Origin: Candidatus Magasanikbacteria bacterium CG_4_10_14_0_2_um_filter_41_10
Lineage (GTDB): Bacteria; Patescibacteriota; Patescibacteriia; Magasanikbacterales; UBA922
NCBI GenBank assembly: GCA_002792995.1
Contig: PFPJ01000035.1
Span: forward strand, 1-10,263
Direction of reading: 5' to 3'
Length of the DNA stretch: 10,263 nt
Part shown: positions 1-5,767 of the stretch, piece after piece
Layout: each line of letters opens with the position of its first letter
How positions within the stretch are numbered: position 1 is the first letter of the stretch
Notes under the pieces: generated by a model
The model's input: the letters and a program-made list of their open reading frames with translations, nothing else
What the model was told of the DNA's origin: nothing
Database searches by the model: none
Program-made: the position numbers and the translations under genes

Positions 1-2
1 AT

Positions 3-1253
3 TTTCTCACAATCCTCTCACAAAAAGGGTTTACGACCCCTACGCCCATTCAACACCAAGTGATTCCTTCGGGACTTGAGGGCAAAGACGTCGTAGGTAT
101 TGCACAGACAGGGACTGGGAAGACCCTCGCTTTTGGTATTCCTATGATTCAGCGATTGGGCAATGGCACTGGCCGTGGCTTGGTTCTCGCCCCAACACGT
201 GAGCTCGCTATCCAGATCGAAACAGAATTGTTGAAGATCGGCGCTCCACTTGGTTTGAAAACCGCTGTTCTTATTGGCGGTGCGCCACAAGGGAAACAGC
301 TCGCAGCACTTCGAAAGAAACCACATATCGTCATTGCGACCCCTGGTCGTCTTGTCGATTTTATGGAACAAAAAGAAATAAATCTTGGTAATGTATCTAT
401 CGTGACACTTGATGAAGCAGATCGTATGCTCGATGTTGGCTTTTTGCCACAGATCAAAAAGATTCTTGCCACAGTGCCAAAAGAACGACAAACATTACTA
501 TTTTCTGCAACGATGCCAAAAGAAATTTCTTCTCTTGCTGCTACGTATATGAAGATGCCGCTGCGCATCGAGATCGCGCCACAGGGGACTGCCGCACAAA
601 ATGTAGAACAAGAATTGTTTGTTGTCCCAAAACCAGACAAAATACGATTGCTTGAACTTATCTTAAAAGAAGATAAATCAGCATCTGTGTTGGTATTTTC
701 TCGTACCAAGCATGGTGCGAAGAAAATTGCTCGAGATATCCGTGGTATGGGACACACTGCTGATGAGATTCATTCCAATAGAACACAAAATCAACGTCAA
801 AAGGCACTCGACGGTTTCCGTAAAGGAAAAGTACGTATCCTTGTTGCGACTGATATTGCAGCTCGTGGTATTGATGTAAAAGATATTGGTATTGTTATCA
901 ACTTTGATCTTCCTGATAATGCTGAAGATTACGTCCATCGTATTGGTCGTACGGGGAGAGCTGGAAAATCTGGAAAGGCAATTTCATTTGCTGCCCCAAA
1001 TCAGAGAGCTGATGTCAAAAAAATTGAACGGTTGATTCGAAAAACACTTCCTGTGCTCTCATTGCCAAAAGTCCTTCCTGCTGAGCGTCTAAAACCAGCA
1101 TATGAAGAACGAAGCCCACAGCCACATGGACGACCTCCACGTGGAGGTGGATATGCCTCACGCAATAGCAATGGGCGAGGATCTCGTAGTGGATCAAGAG
1201 GGCCACGCAAAGCACAAAGTACACAGAGTACACAGCGAAAACGTGCTTGGTAA
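3..1253 (+). CDS. DEAD-box ATP-dependent RNA helicase (RhlE-like), 5' end outside window
   Basis: This enzyme uses ATP to unwind or remodel short RNA duplexes in the cytoplasm, in ribosome assembly or mRNA turnover. The complete two-RecA core is visible: Q motif GFTTPTPIQ (nt 27-53), motif I AQTGTGKT (102-125), PTRELA, TPGR, motif II DEAD (411-422), motif III SAT (504-512), ATDIAARGIDV and motif VI HRIGRTGR (936-959). A GTG at 60 could be read as a start, but it would cut off the Q motif, and the frame stays open to the window edge. The true start is therefore upstream and the first complete codon is 3-5. After about nt 1110 the protein ends in a basic Arg/Gly/Ser-rich tail (RPPRGGG, GRGSRSGSRG), as in many RhlE/CsdA-type helicases, probably for RNA binding. 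The cold-shock gene follows. The family is certain; the RhlE subtype is inferred. Confidence 0.95.
   Translation, partial: FLTILSQKGFTTPTPIQHQVIPSGLEGKDVVGIAQTGTGKTLAFGIPMIQRLGNGTGRGLVLAPTRELAIQIETELLKIGAPLGLKTAVLIGGAPQGKQLAALRKKPHIVIATPGRLVDFMEQKEINLGNVSIVTLDEADRMLDVGFLPQIKKILATVPKERQTLLFSATMPKEISSLAATYMKMPLRIEIAPQGTAAQNVEQELFVVPKPDKIRLLELILKEDKSASVLVFSRTKHGAKKIARDIRGMGHTADEIHSNRTQNQRQKALDGFRKGKVRILVATDIAARGIDVKDIGIVINFDLPDNAEDYVHRIGRTGRAGKSGKAISFAAPNQRADVKKIERLIRKTLPVLSLPKVLPAERLKPAYEERSPQPHGRPPRGGGYASRNSNGRGSRSGSRGPRKAQSTQSTQRKRAW
1133..1148. repeat. 16-bp perfect palindrome in the helicase tail
   Basis: ACCTCCACGTGGAGGT reads the same on both strands. It lies in the part encoding the RPPRGGG tail, where Pro (CCN) and Gly (GGN) codons tend to be complementary, so chance is a likely explanation. 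It could form a hairpin in the mRNA or bind a protein dimer; nothing else supports either idea. Confidence 0.4.
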
Positions 1254-1263
1254 GGAGTGCCCC

Positions 1264-1292
1264 TTGACAAAAGTCTCATTATCTGCTATAGT
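1264..1292 (+). promoter_or_regulatory. Sigma70-type promoter of the cold-shock gene
   Basis: A perfect -35 TTGACA (1264-1269), a 17-bp spacer and a -10 TATAGT (1287-1292) preceded by an extended -10 TGC (1284-1286). Start of transcription is predicted near 1299, giving a leader of about 87 nt before the ATG at 1386. The promoter begins 10 bp after the helicase stop, so the cold-shock gene is transcribed independently even if some helicase transcripts run through. Confidence 0.85.
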
Positions 1293-1298
1293 AATGGC

Positions 1299-1385
1299 GC
1301 ACAAAAGTAGAACCCGCATAGGAGAAGAGAAGGTCGAATTTTCTCCGGGAACTTATTTTTCGTAGCATATTAACTATCTCTTCCT
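1299..1385 (+). promoter_or_regulatory. Long 5' leader of the cold-shock mRNA with competing pairings
   Basis: The leader holds a purine tract (about 1320-1333) that can pair in two exclusive ways. GGAGAA (1321-1326) can pair with TTCTCC (1341-1346) in a local hairpin. Alternatively GAAGAGA (1324-1330) can pair with TCTCTTC (1377-1383), which would cover the bases just before the ATG. Cold-shock genes such as E. coli cspA are known to use temperature-dependent leader refolding. That this leader does so is inference from complementarity alone. Confidence 0.45.
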
Positions 1386-1583
1386 ATGCAAGGAACTATC
1401 AAACGACTTACAGACCGAGGATTCGGTTTTATCGCCGCTGACGGTCAGGAGAAAGATCTTTTCTTCCACGCAAAGGCACTCGTTGGTGTAGAATACGATC
1501 AACTCAAAGAAGGTGACGCAGTCACTTTTGATCTTGAGGAATCACCAAAGGGAATGAACGCTGTAAACGTTCAACTCGCCTAA
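1386..1583 (+). CDS. Cold-shock domain protein (CspA family)
   Basis: A 65-residue single OB-fold protein that binds single-stranded RNA and DNA and melts mRNA secondary structure, classically as an RNA chaperone at low temperature. Length and sequence match the CspA family throughout: start MQGTIKRL, RNP1 RGFGFI at residues 11-16, RNP2 DLFFH at 24-28, then KEGDAVTFDLEE. RNP1 has Arg where Lys is usual, and RNP2 has FF in place of VFVH, a mild variation. The ATG has no Shine-Dalgarno; a pyrimidine run (TCTCTTCCT) directly precedes it. The gene has its own promoter, a long leader and a terminator, so it forms a single-gene unit downstream of the helicase. Family assignment is very secure; whether it is cold-induced or constitutive cannot be told from sequence. 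Confidence 0.95.
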   Translation: MQGTIKRLTDRGFGFIAADGQEKDLFFHAKALVGVEYDQLKEGDAVTFDLEESPKGMNAVNVQLA

Positions 1584-1601
1584 GTACTTCATCGTACTAT
1601 T

Positions 1602-1634
1602 AAAAAACCGTCCCCATTGGGGGCGGTTTTTTCT
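1602..1634 (+). terminator. Intrinsic terminator after the cold-shock gene
   Basis: CCGTCCCC (1608-1615) pairs with GGGGGCGG (1619-1626, one G-T wobble) around an ATT loop. It is flanked by AAAAAA (1602-1607) and TTTTTT (1627-1632). The symmetric A and T tracts would also allow function on the other strand, but no minus-strand gene ends here. A smaller hairpin, AGTAC/GTACT (1583-1587 with 1594-1598), lies just before it. Confidence 0.93.
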
Positions 1635-1650
1635 TTATGCAAGAAACAGG

Positions 1651-1656
1651 TATACT
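1651..1656 (+). promoter_or_regulatory. -10 box just upstream of the metallopeptidase gene
   Basis: TATACT lies 9 bp before the ATG at 1666. The predicted start of transcription (about 1663) would give an almost leaderless mRNA. No good -35 is visible at the right distance, only the T-tract of the preceding terminator, so this is moderate evidence. The preceding terminator makes a new promoter here necessary. Confidence 0.5.
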
Positions 1657-1665
1657 TTGCTACAT

Positions 1666-2202
1666 ATGCCACCTTCCTACACGATAAAACGTCATGCACG
1701 TTCAAAACATATCCGCATCACTGTCAATGCTGATGCGAAAGTGATTGTTACAGCACCACGACATGTCTCTGAACAACGAGTTCGTGATTTTTTTGATGCA
1801 CAAGTCGAATGGGTAGAACAGGTACTGGCGCGTATGCAACACAAAAAAAAGATGGTTGTTCCAGATGGCATTACGCAAGACACCCTTGCAGCGTGTCGTG
1901 GGCGAGCACTTAGGTTTGTTCGTGACCGACTGCGTCAATACAACGAACACTATGCATATACCTATCATCGCATTTCTATAAAGAAGATGTCGAGTAGGTG
2001 GGGGAGTTGTTCTTCTGAAGGAAACATGAGTTTTCATTATCGATTGCTTTTTCTTCCGGTAGAACTTGCGGACTATGTGATTGTTCATGAATTGTGTCAT
2101 CTGAAAGAGCTCAATCACTCACATCGATTTTGGAAACTCGTAGGTGAGACGATCCCTGATTATGCAAAAAGAAAACACGCACTCGATACATATCACATAT
2201 GA
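1666..2202 (+). CDS. YgjP-like / DUF45 zinc metallopeptidase-like protein
   Basis: A 178-residue protein of the YgjP (DUF45, WLM-like) group. Members have a zincin core and are often found beside DNA-repair or restriction genes, but their substrates are poorly known. The zinc motif HELCH is at residues 141-145, followed by LKELNHSHRFW (146-156), whose first His (151) is the likely third zinc ligand. Upstream is the family signature SSRWGSCSSEGN. The N-terminal half is basic (IKRHARSKHIRITV). An in-frame TTG at 1657 would add three residues, but the ATG at 1666 fits the family start better and matches the -10 box. No Shine-Dalgarno is present. The stop overlaps the next gene's start (ATGA), implying coupled translation. 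Family is secure; proteolytic activity is inferred from the intact motif. Confidence 0.9.
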   Translation: MPPSYTIKRHARSKHIRITVNADAKVIVTAPRHVSEQRVRDFFDAQVEWVEQVLARMQHKKKMVVPDGITQDTLAACRGRALRFVRDRLRQYNEHYAYTYHRISIKKMSSRWGSCSSEGNMSFHYRLLFLPVELADYVIVHELCHLKELNHSHRFWKLVGETIPDYAKRKHALDTYHI

Positions 2203-2909
2203 CATTGTTTGTCCTCAAACTTATTGCAGCAGGGACCATGGTGATAGATCACGTAGGTATTTTATTTTTTCCTGGGCACACCATTATGCGTGTCATTGGG
2301 AGACTTGCCTTTCCTATTTTTGCATGGGGTATCGCCAATGGGTATCATCACACGACCAATGCAAAAAAATATCTGTGGCGGCTCATTGTACTTGCTGGGA
2401 TATCACAAGTTCCATATGGATATATGTTTGGAACAATAGCAGGTTTTCCTTTCCGGATGAATATTTTTGTGACACTGGCGTTGGGGTTGGGTGCCATCAT
2501 GCTGTATGAACGATTTCGACACGATGTGTTTCTACAGAGTTTGAGTATTCTTATTCTGGTAGTACTGAGTTTCCTTATCCCTACAGGATATGGTGTCTAT
2601 GGATTGGTGATGATTCTTCTCTTTCATACCACATATGGGCGAGCAAAAGATATGATGATTTGGCAGACGGTATGGATAGTGTGTATGCTCGTATTTGCAC
2701 CACATATACTTTCTCCCTTTCCACATATCGTGAGCATATATCTTGCCATTCCATCAGCGATACAGGTATGGTCGCTAGGCGCATTGCCTATCATCGCATT
2801 GTATAATGAAAAGATAGGGAATACGACATTCAAATGGTGGTTTTATTGGTTTTATCCGATACATCTTGCGGTGCTTTTCATTTTATACATATTTGGACGA
2901 GTGGCTTGA
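2199..2909 (+). CDS. TraX-like multi-spanning membrane protein
   Basis: A 236-residue, very hydrophobic protein with about eight predicted membrane helices. It resembles the TraX family (named for the F-plasmid TraX that N-acetylates pilin; chromosomal members are thought to be membrane acyltransferases). Features seen: start FVLKLIAAGTMVIDHVGILF with MVIDH at residues 14-18, GRLAFPIFAWGIANGY (about 34-49), YLWRL (58-62), SQVPYGYMF (about 69-77), and a C-terminal FKWWFYWFYPIHL stretch typical of the family end. The ATG overlaps the previous stop as ATGA, so the two genes are co-transcribed and translationally coupled. There is no sign of conjugation genes, so a pilin substrate is not implied; modification of a surface polymer or protein is possible but unproven. 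Confidence 0.88.
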   Translation: MTLFVLKLIAAGTMVIDHVGILFFPGHTIMRVIGRLAFPIFAWGIANGYHHTTNAKKYLWRLIVLAGISQVPYGYMFGTIAGFPFRMNIFVTLALGLGAIMLYERFRHDVFLQSLSILILVVLSFLIPTGYGVYGLVMILLFHTTYGRAKDMMIWQTVWIVCMLVFAPHILSPFPHIVSIYLAIPSAIQVWSLGALPIIALYNEKIGNTTFKWWFYWFYPIHLAVLFILYIFGRVA

Positions 2910-2921
2910 GTGTTGTACAAT
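2893..2921 (+). promoter_or_regulatory. Possible promoter for the RecB-like nuclease gene
   Basis: TTGGAC (2893-2898), a 17-bp spacer and TACAAT (2916-2921) lie across the end of the TraX-like gene. A transcript would begin near 2928 and carry a leader of about 110 nt. A second AT-rich candidate (TATTAA at 3019-3024) lies closer to the gene but has no -35. The leader holds G-rich and C-rich tracts (2954-2963, 2981-2985, 3000-3004) that can pair weakly. No small RNA or riboswitch family is recognised. Confidence 0.4.
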
Positions 2922-3036
2922 GGTTCTATCCATCGAGATGACAAAAGAGAAATGGGGAAGGGGTGTTTTATATAGGTACTTTCCCATCTGTTAGGGTGAG
3001 GGAACAGTACTGCTTTCGTATTAATTTTGAACGTAT

Positions 3037-3903
3037 ATGCCAGACAAATTTCTTGCTACCTGGGTTTCACATAGTTCGATGAGTGACTATCTCGCATGTC
3101 CGAGAAGTTATTTTTTGAAAAATGTGTATAAGGATCCAAAAACTGGACACAAAATAACACTTATGACCCCTCCGCTGGCGCTTGGTCAGGTCGTGCATAC
3201 GGTGTTGGAATCATTGTCTGCTATTCCTCGCGATCAACGATTTTCGATACCGTTGCCAGAACGATTGAAAGAAGAATGGAAAAAGGTATCTGGCAAAAAA
3301 GGGGGATTTTTTTCAGAAGCGTCAGAAGACAAATATCGTGCACGTGGTGAAGCTATGATTGCACGAGTATATAATCATCCTGGCCCTATTGGTAATCTTT
3401 CTGTAAAGATCAAAAAAGATTTACCCAATTTTTGGTTATCAGAGGAAGAAGAAATTATTTTGTGTGGAAAGATTGATTGGCTCGAATATCTCCCTGAAGA
3501 AGATGCTGTTCATATTATTGATTTCAAAACTGGCAAACAACGAGAAAATGAATCATCATTGCAGTTGCCTATCTATTTGCTACTCGTACACGAATCGCAA
3601 CAGCGTCCTGTAGTAAAAGCAAGTTATTGGTATCTCGAAGACAATGATGAACTCACAGAAAAAGAATTGCCATCACTTGAAGATGCGCGTACACAAGTGC
3701 TCGCCATTGCAAGAAATATAAAGCTTGCTCGACAACTGAAAAAGTTTGATTGTCCAAAGGGAGGGTGCTATGCCTGTGCTCCAATGGAGCGGATCTTGAA
3801 CGGAGAAGGAGAGTTTCTTGGCACCGATGATTTCCGACGAGATATCTATATTCTTCCTTTGAAACAAGAAGAAGAGGAAACAGAAGAAAGTATTATTTTA
3901 TAA
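3037..3903 (+). CDS. Stand-alone PD-(D/E)XK nuclease, RecB/Cas4-like, with Fe-S cysteines
   Basis: A 288-residue single-domain nuclease of the RecB/AddB/Cas4 group, expected to cut or resect DNA ends in repair. Seen in order: SxxxxYxxCPRSYFL at residues 13-27 with C21, GxxxH (G50-H54), GKIDW with D147, IIDFKTG with D162-x-K164 (the metal-binding core), and QLPIY (Q176-Y180, RecB motif). A C-terminal cluster C239, C244, C247 (C-x4-C-x2-C) is also present. One early plus three late cysteines is the pattern of the 4Fe-4S pin in AddB and Cas4. No helicase domain and no cas genes are nearby. The gene ends in an acidic Glu-rich tail. The start is the ATG in the context CGTATATG, without a Shine-Dalgarno. 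A hairpin terminator follows. Family is certain; the in vivo role is not. Confidence 0.92.
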   Translation: MPDKFLATWVSHSSMSDYLACPRSYFLKNVYKDPKTGHKITLMTPPLALGQVVHTVLESLSAIPRDQRFSIPLPERLKEEWKKVSGKKGGFFSEASEDKYRARGEAMIARVYNHPGPIGNLSVKIKKDLPNFWLSEEEEIILCGKIDWLEYLPEEDAVHIIDFKTGKQRENESSLQLPIYLLLVHESQQRPVVKASYWYLEDNDELTEKELPSLEDARTQVLAIARNIKLARQLKKFDCPKGGCYACAPMERILNGEGEFLGTDDFRRDIYILPLKQEEEETEESIIL

Positions 3904-3918
3904 ATACATTTGTATACG

Positions 3919-3947
3919 AAAATCTCGGCTTCGTCGAGATTTTTTTA
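3919..3947 (+). terminator. Intrinsic terminator between convergent genes
   Basis: AAAATCTCG (3919-3927) pairs with CGAGATTTT (3935-3943) around a 7-nt loop and runs into a T tract ending at 3946. It terminates the nuclease gene. On the minus strand the stem is followed by only four T, so it may also serve weakly for the opposite gene, whose stop codon (3945-3947) lies at the base of the stem. Confidence 0.87.
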
Positions 3948-4442
3948 TTGAAGGTGTACTGTCTTTACCAGCACCACACCATTCATTGACAGGGCTACAT
4001 CTGCTCCTGGAAATTCAAAGACATTTGGTTGTCCAACATCTTTGTGTACGACGATGTATATTTTTTTGGTGAGAAATTGTTCACTTATAGGAAATGCCAC
4101 ATCACTCCATGTCCCTGGTGAGAGGCGTACTTGTCCGATGATGCGACCAGGTTTGTCATTGTCGTCATCGTAGGCAACCAGCCATATATCTTCCTCTGTT
4201 TGTACTGATTGAATAGTGATACCACTATCTTGATATGCTTGATCTTGCACGATTATTTCTGGTGGTGCCGTTGTTTCTTCGGTTGCAGGGATTTCGTCCG
4301 GAGGCAGTTGGGGGGTATTTATCTGGGTTTGTTGCATGGATACTCCTGGAGGAGGCGAAGTATTGTGTGTGTTGGATAGAAAAAAGAATATACCTATGCC
4401 GAGGAGTATTACACCGATACTACCAATAAAAAATGTTTTCAT
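3945..4442 (-). CDS. Membrane-anchored extracytoplasmic protein with DUF7282-like domain
   Basis: A 165-residue protein with one N-terminal membrane anchor (MKTFFIGSIGVILLGIGIFF), a Pro/Thr/Glu-rich linker (about residues 28-62) and a C-terminal beta-rich domain (about 63-165). That domain contains WLVAYDDDNDKPGRIIGQ, LSPGTWSDVAFPI, IYIVVHKDVGQPNVFEFPG and a final VLVKTV. The order (value-like strand, Gly-x-x-IG, LxPG, then VVHxD with an acidic loop) resembles the DUF7282 domain common in archaeal and some bacterial surface proteins; this is recognition from memory. The ATG at 4442 is chosen because it begins the membrane anchor; the upstream 39 in-frame residues run through promoter DNA. It has its own promoter, stands divergent to the Fur/ZIP operon, and has no Shine-Dalgarno. 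Function unknown. Confidence 0.82.
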   Translation of the reverse strand: MKTFFIGSIGVILLGIGIFFFLSNTHNTSPPPGVSMQQTQINTPQLPPDEIPATEETTAPPEIIVQDQAYQDSGITIQSVQTEEDIWLVAYDDDNDKPGRIIGQVRLSPGTWSDVAFPISEQFLTKKIYIVVHKDVGQPNVFEFPGADVALSMNGVVLVKTVHLQ

Positions 4443-4466
4443 AAAAAAAATAGAGAGAATACAGAC

Positions 4467-4495
4467 AGTATAGCGAGAATACCAATCAAACTCAA
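4467..4495 (-). promoter_or_regulatory. Promoter of the DUF7282-like gene
   Basis: Read on the minus strand: -35 TTGAGT (4490-4495), a 17-bp spacer and -10 TATACT (4467-4472). Transcription should start near 4460, about 18 nt before the ATG. The twin metal-regulator operators lie 28-102 bp upstream of this -35, so direct repression from them is unlikely. Confidence 0.72.
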
Positions 4496-4514
4496 CTTGC
4501 CCACAGGTGTTCCC

Positions 4515-4543
4515 TTGACACATGCAACTGAGTTGCGTAGTGT
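4515..4543 (+). promoter_or_regulatory. Promoter of the Fur/ZIP operon
   Basis: A perfect -35 TTGACA (4515-4520), a spacer of exactly 17 bp and a weak -10 TAGTGT (4538-4543). The spacer contains the whole first operator (4523-4537). Start of transcription is predicted near 4550, giving a leader of about 36 nt. The imperfect -10 is the weakest part of this call. Confidence 0.68.
4523..4537. promoter_or_regulatory. Operator 1 for the Fur-family regulator (7-1-7 inverted repeat)
   Basis: TGCAACT-G-AGTTGCG: two 7-bp arms around one central base, with one mismatch at the outer position. The 7-1-7 layout is that of known Fur, Zur and PerR boxes, though the arm sequence differs from the Fur consensus TGATAAT. 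It fills the space between -35 and -10, so a bound dimer would block RNA polymerase. Confidence 0.82.
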
Positions 4544-4554
4544 ATGTAGGTATA

Positions 4555-4569
4555 TGCAACTGAGTTGCA
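4555..4569. promoter_or_regulatory. Operator 2 for the Fur-family regulator (perfect 7-1-7 inverted repeat)
   Basis: TGCAACT-G-AGTTGCA is a perfect 7-1-7 dyad. Its centre (4562) is 32 bp, about three helical turns, from that of operator 1 (4530), so two dimers would sit on the same face of the DNA. It lies just after the predicted start of transcription and ends 16 bp before the ATG of the regulator gene itself. Confidence 0.85.
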
Positions 4570-4585
4570 CATTCTACATACCCCT

Positions 4586-4990
4586 ATGAACCGTACTCAC
4601 GAAGCACAATGGATACTCGATATCCTTACAGACCGAGGACAAAAAATCACTACCCCTCGACAGGCGATGGCTCAGATTATAGCGACACGGACTGGTGTAT
4701 TTTCGCCAAATGAGATTATTGAGGACGCCACTGGCATGGACAGAGTGACGGTCTATCGTATTCTGGATTTGTTTGAACTCCTTGATATTATTCATCCCGT
4801 ATTGACGCATCACGGTGAAAAACATTATGAAGTGCATGGAACGGCACATCATCATCACATCGTTTGCACTGGTTGTGAAAAAACAAGTTGTATCGATTGC
4901 ACAGAAAAACGAAAAAAAGCAAAAGGGTTTACACAGCTTCATCACAGTGTGGTATTTACGGGATTGTGTGAACACTGTTCTCGTATATAA
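4586..4990 (+). CDS. Fur-family metalloregulator, probably Zur-type
   Basis: A 134-residue DNA-binding repressor that senses a divalent metal; zinc is most likely from its neighbour. The winged helix is at about residues 38-66 (FSPNEIIEDATGMDRVTVYRILDLFE, including the family's TVYR). The dimerisation half has a His cluster HHHH (88-91), C94-x2-C97 and C128-x2-C131 (the structural zinc site of the family), plus an additional C102-x2-C105 pair (SCIDC) that is less usual. An in-frame TTG at 4565 would add seven residues but lies inside operator 2, so the ATG at 4586 is chosen. The gene is 12 nt upstream of a ZIP transporter and has two palindromes in its promoter, so it probably represses its own operon when metal is plentiful. 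Fur family is certain; zinc rather than iron or manganese is inferred. Confidence 0.93.
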   Translation: MNRTHEAQWILDILTDRGQKITTPRQAMAQIIATRTGVFSPNEIIEDATGMDRVTVYRILDLFELLDIIHPVLTHHGEKHYEVHGTAHHHHIVCTGCEKTSCIDCTEKRKKAKGFTQLHHSVVFTGLCEHCSRI

Positions 4991-5002
4991 TCATTTTTTA
5001 TT

Positions 5003-5767
5003 ATGACTGCTTCAGTTACTATTTGGCTGTTCGCACTTGGAAGTGTTTTTTTGGTAAGTCTGGTATCACTTGTTGGTATTGTTGCGTTATCTTTTGGTAT
5101 GGAAAATGTCAAAAAATGGTTGCTTCTTTTTGTAAGTTTTTCTGCAGGGACATTGCTTGGTGATGCATTTTTGCATTTGTTACCACAAGTAACTGAACAG
5201 AAAGGGTTTAGTCTGTCCGTATCATTTGGTGTTCTTGCTGGGATTTTGGTTTGGTTTGTCATTGAAAAATTTATTCATTGGCATCATTGTCATCATGAAC
5301 ATGAATTTGATGAAGATCACGTACATCCGTTTGCTGTTCTCAATCTTATTGGTGATTTTGTACACAACATTATCGATGGGATGATTATCGCAGCGAGCTT
5401 TGTCGTAAGTGTACCTGTGGGGATTGCGACTACTGTGGCCGTAGTGCTTCATGAGATTCCGCAGGAATTGAGTGACTTTGGTGTATTGTTGCATGGGGGG
5501 CTTTCTCGAGGTCGTGCACTTTTTCTCAATTTTCTTTCGGCACTTGGTGCTGTGCTTGGAGCCATATTTGCACTGTTTGTGGCAGGTCAGATTGATGGTG
5601 TTGTCTATTTGTTTTTACCATTTGCAGCGGGGTCATTCATTTATATTGCGACTGCTGATTTGATTCCAGAGTTGCACAAGGATTCACGTGTGGGAGAATC
5701 TATAAAACATCTTGTTTCTTTGTTAGGTGGTATTGTGGTGATGGCACTTATGTTGTTTTTAGAATAA
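5003..5767 (+). CDS. ZIP-family divalent metal (zinc) transporter
   Basis: A 254-residue inner-membrane permease that imports zinc or related divalent metals into the cytoplasm. About eight hydrophobic segments are visible. The metal-site helices carry HNIIDG (residues 121-126) and HEIPQE (150-155), the signature pair of ZIP proteins. Between segments three and four is a cytoplasmic loop rich in metal ligands (HWHHCHHEHEFDEDHVH, about 92-108), typical of ZIPs and thought to bind zinc. An early FSAGTLLGDAFLHLLP (about 46-61) is also a family hallmark. It follows the Fur-type gene by 12 nt with no promoter between, so both are one operon under the twin operators. The start ATG lacks a Shine-Dalgarno. 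No proper plus-strand terminator follows: the hairpin at 5773-5789 has its T tract only on the minus strand. Confidence 0.95.
   Translation: MTASVTIWLFALGSVFLVSLVSLVGIVALSFGMENVKKWLLLFVSFSAGTLLGDAFLHLLPQVTEQKGFSLSVSFGVLAGILVWFVIEKFIHWHHCHHEHEFDEDHVHPFAVLNLIGDFVHNIIDGMIIAASFVVSVPVGIATTVAVVLHEIPQELSDFGVLLHGGLSRGRALFLNFLSALGAVLGAIFALFVAGQIDGVVYLFLPFAAGSFIYIATADLIPELHKDSRVGESIKHLVSLLGGIVVMALMLFLE

Noticed and set aside
60..62. GTG as the start of the DEAD-box helicase
   Set aside because: The frame is open upstream and encodes the conserved Q motif GFTTPTPIQ, so the gene begins before the window.
1102..1365. Plus-strand frame overlapping the helicase tail and the cold-shock promoter
   Set aside because: It crosses a strong promoter and is a shifted copy of the Arg/Gly-rich tail, with no start signal or family.
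2199..2909. A conjugation or plasmid region suggested by TraX
   Set aside because: No relaxase, pilin, type IV secretion or replication gene is nearby; chromosomal TraX-like genes are common.
3037..3903. A CRISPR/Cas locus suggested by the Cas4-like nuclease
   Set aside because: No direct-repeat array and no other cas gene is present anywhere in the window.
4443..4559. 39-residue N-terminal extension of the DUF7282-like protein
   Set aside because: The extension would be coded by the gene's own promoter region; the internal ATG begins a normal membrane anchor.
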